Below, piece by piece: positions 61,191 through 64,000 of a stretch of DNA of 64,000 nucleotides. The notes under the pieces are model-generated. The model searched no databases, was not told the origin of the DNA, and saw only the letters and a list, made by a program, of their open reading frames with translations. The position numbers and the translations under genes are program-made. The stretch's first letter is position 1. Every line of letters begins with the position of its first letter. Origin of the DNA: Paraphysomonas bandaiensis (lineage: Eukaryota > Chrysophyceae); contig CBFFRP010000319.1 of assembly GCA_965644295.1 (NCBI GenBank), positions 1-64,000 of the forward strand, given 5' to 3'.

Positions 61191-62007
61191 ACATACATAC
61201 ATACATACATACATACATACATACATACATACATACATACATACATACATACATACATACATACATACATACATACATACATACATACATACATACATAC
61301 ATACATACATACATACATACATACATACATACATACATACATACATACATACATACATACATACATACATACATACATACATACATACATACATACATAC
61401 ATACATACATACATACATACATACATACATACATACATACATACATACATACATACATACATACATACATACATACATACATACATACATACATACATAC
61501 ATACATACATACATACATACATACATACATACATACATACATACATACATACATACATACATACATACATACATACATACATACATACATACATACATAC
61601 ATACATACATACATACATACATACATACATACATACATACATACATACATACATACATACATACATACATACATACATACATACATACATACATACATAC
61701 ATACATACATACATACATACATACATACATACATACATACATACATACATACATACATACATACATACATACATACATACATACATACATACATACATAC
61801 ATACATACATACATACATACATACATACATACATACATACATACATACATACATACATACATACATACATACATACATACATACATACATACATACATAC
61901 ATACATACATACATACATACATACATACATACATACATACATACATACATACATACATACATACATACATACATACATACATACATACATACATACATAC
62001 ATACATA
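61191..62007. repeat. (ACAT)n tetranucleotide microsatellite, about 204 units
   Basis: The longest of three such runs, about 817 bp without visible interruption, ending about 197 bp before the inositol 5-phosphatase start codon. Open frames on both strands here are artefacts. Confidence 0.98.
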
Positions 62008-62203
62008 ATTTTTTACATAGGTTTTTCACTATATATCACGGTATTGTGGTGTGGTATCATATGCCGAGAAGTATATATGGGGGATTATATCTATTCCTCA
62101 TTAATCTATCGGGCCTGTGGTATAATGATAGTTATAGTTTAATATTTATCCCTTTCCACTTCCCTCAACTAACTATCTGTCTATACCACCCTCCACATCA
62201 GCG

Positions 62204-64000
62204 ATGGATTTAAATGATCCAGGTATATATACTGAACTTATAGATAGCATCGTCTTACTCTCTTTTATACATCTGTCGCTTAGTAGTCGATGAAAATTTA
62301 TTTGGTCAACAAGCCAAACAGCTGATGAAGCAGCAGTGGGTCCGCAGACAGATGAAAAACTGGTAATCTTCCCTCTGTATCTGTCCTGTATGTTTAACTA
62401 TACACATAGCAAGGACAACTACACGGACCCACAGCAGTATAAAGTGTTTTGTGGCACATGGAATGTCAATGGTCGGGCGCGATTGGATGCAGAAGGGATG
62501 ACTGACTGGCTGATACCGAGTGACGGTATTGAGCATGATATTTATATCATAGGCTTCCAGGAGATTGTTGAGTTGACCCCTGTAAATGTGGCGACTGACA
62601 TGATGGGCCCCCAACGGACCCAATTTTGGTTAGATAATATTGCAGAATGTTTTTCTAAGAATGCCACAGCGCGATATGTTAACATAGGGGTTAAGAATTT
62701 GGTGGGAATATTGCTCTGTGTTTATGTGAAAACCTCTCTTGTCACCGTAGTAAGTGACCTACGGTGGACAACTACATGTGTGGGTGTTATGGGTGTGATG
62801 GGAAACAAGGGTGCAGTGGTGACACGCTTTAATGTTCACAGCACACCAGTGTGTATAGTATGTGCTCACTTGGCCGCCTCGAGAGACAATGTCCAGGGGC
62901 GAAACAGCGACTACAGAAACATAATGGACCGAACTGTACTTGTACCTGAGAAGTATACGATGGAAGCTGCATCCATTGGCAAATCGGTGATGATGCAAAG
63001 CACTTGGGATGGCATTGATGACTCTCTTTTTGGAATATCTGACCACGATATCATATTCTGGATAGGAGATTTCAACTACCGAATCGATGTTTCGTTGTCT
63101 TTGGAAGACATTATGGCACTGCTACAGAAAGAAAACCTCATGGCACTGCGCAAGAAAGATCAACTGAACATGGAGCGAGAGGCCGGAAATGTCTTCCAAG
63201 GGTTTGAAGAGGGTCCACTAACGTTTCAGCCGACATACAAGTTTCAGCCAGGCACGGATGTGTATGAAACTCGACCAGAGAAGAAGTTGCGTCCTCCGGC
63301 ATGGTGCGACAGGATCCTATGGAAGGAGAGAGTCATCCCTGGATCAGAGAGCAAGGGTATTATACGGCTTTTGAATTACCGCATATCTCGCTTGAGACCA
63401 TCGGATCACAAACCGGTCAGTGCATCATTTGAAATAGTGACTCGGGTTGTCGACACCGTCAGAGAGAAAGCAGAGTACATGAAACTCATGCGAAAGCTAG
63501 ACAGAATGGAGAACGCAATACAGCCGAAGGTAGAGGTGGGGCCCCAGTTGGACATCATCATTCCACCTGTTCGATTCCAGGTAAATTGATACTTAAACAC
63601 CAGTGTGATGTATACTGTCTTACCTTTATCATTTATGGGAGTTATTTATGTTTTTTATTGCTCTATGTCATCCATTAATAGGACCGGAGGCAAAGCGAAT
63701 TTTATATTACTAATATCGGGACATCTCTTGCGAATTGGCGATTTGTGCCAAAGAATGAGGATGTACAGCTGAGCGCTCAGTGGTTACACGTGGAGCCGAA
63801 TATGGGAATAATTGCCCCTGGAGAGGTCAGTAACATTTCGTGTGTGTTGGGGTGCCTTACACCTGGTTTATGAAGCAAGCGAAAGTTGTGGTTGAGGTAT
63901 TTGTCGATTACCGGTCTCTAGATCGTGTATCGGCCGCTCTTGGTCCGGACTTTATCGTATCCAAAAAAAAAAGTGGTGACGTAAGTGGTTTTACATGTGT
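62204..64000 (+). CDS. OCRL/INPP5B-type inositol polyphosphate 5-phosphatase (3' partial)
   Basis: Exons seen: 62204-62222, 62287-62362, 62410-63580, 63682-63825 and 63876-63980. A donor GTAAGT follows and the gene runs off the window. Exon phases agree throughout. The catalytic domain shows FCGTWNVNG, GFQEIVEL, GNKGAV, IGDFNYRI, PAWCDRILWK and SDHKPV, the complete set for Mg-dependent removal of the 5-phosphate from PI(4,5)P2 and related lipids. An ASH-type beta-sandwich follows (FYITNIGTSLANWRFVP, QWLHVEP, GIIAPGE), as in OCRL and INPP5B, where it binds Rab GTPases. A RhoGAP-like domain would be expected beyond the window. The protein starts almost directly with the catalytic domain, lacking the N-terminal PH domain of animal OCRL. 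Confidence 0.9.

Noticed and set aside
1-64000. tRNA, rRNA, CRISPR or prokaryotic operon features
   Set aside because: I scanned for T-loop-like GGTTCGA words and repeat-spacer arrays and found no convincing structure. The window is eukaryotic nuclear DNA.

Overview
This is a gene-dense eukaryotic nuclear window, AT-rich outside genes. Almost every gene is split by very short GT-AG introns, mostly 43-65 nt. TAA, TAG and TGA all end genes, so the code is standard. A dynein light chain of the Tctex family points to a lineage that still has dynein. The EF-hand pore-loop channel, the tyrosine-recombinase relic and the non-LTR RNase H relic resemble families I associate with stramenopiles and other microbial eukaryotes. 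My best guess is therefore a protist, perhaps a stramenopile. This is inference, and an early-branching animal is not excluded.

Layout. 1-5.1 kb: a young but frameshifted Ty1/copia retrotransposon with two LTRs. 6.3-7.2 kb: LigB/DODA-type extradiol dioxygenase. 7.7-8.8 kb: decayed recombinase-like pseudogene. 9.4-10.0 kb: PIG-F-like ER membrane protein. 11.5-14.6 kb: an 8-exon O-GlcNAc transferase with a membrane anchor. 15-17.7 kb: MITE fragments, a PhyH-type dioxygenase (-) and a 0.5-kb tetranucleotide repeat. 18.8-20.0 kb: a hairpin repeat and a hAT-type MITE. 20.4-22.8 kb: DYNLT (-) and a three-RRM protein (+). 23.7-25.1 kb: GC-rich LINE relic. 26-29 kb: a 901-aa EF-hand channel with four pore loops (-). 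29.8-31.6 kb: a 4CL-like acyl-CoA synthetase with a probable mitochondrial presequence. 32.2-35.4 kb: a CLU-domain protein (-). 35.5-36.0 kb: second tetranucleotide repeat. 36.0-37.5 kb: a J-domain/ShKT fusion. 38.3 kb: intact MULE-like MITE. 39.1-40.6 kb: class V aminotransferase (-). 41.1-45.4 kb: UPF2. 46.4-50.1 kb: PPR-DEDDy exonuclease fusion (-). 50.8-52.9 kb: unrecognised 617-aa protein. 54.0-60.3 kb: a complete two-gene Plavaka/CACTA-like DNA transposon bounded by arrays of the palindrome CCTATAGG. 61.2-62.0 kb: third tetranucleotide repeat. 62.2 kb to the end: OCRL/INPP5B-type inositol 5-phosphatase, cut by the window edge.

The host genes are mostly unrelated housekeeping functions: GPI-anchor synthesis, nonsense-mediated decay, phosphoinositide turnover, O-GlcNAc signalling and organelle RNA metabolism. 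There is no metabolic cluster. Several neighbours are head-to-head and share short intergenic promoters. The most novel items are the four-pore-loop EF-hand channel, the palindrome-array transposon with its unknown second gene, the CLU protein with an inserted Tudor-like segment and a YDxF motif array, and the J-domain/ShKT fusion.
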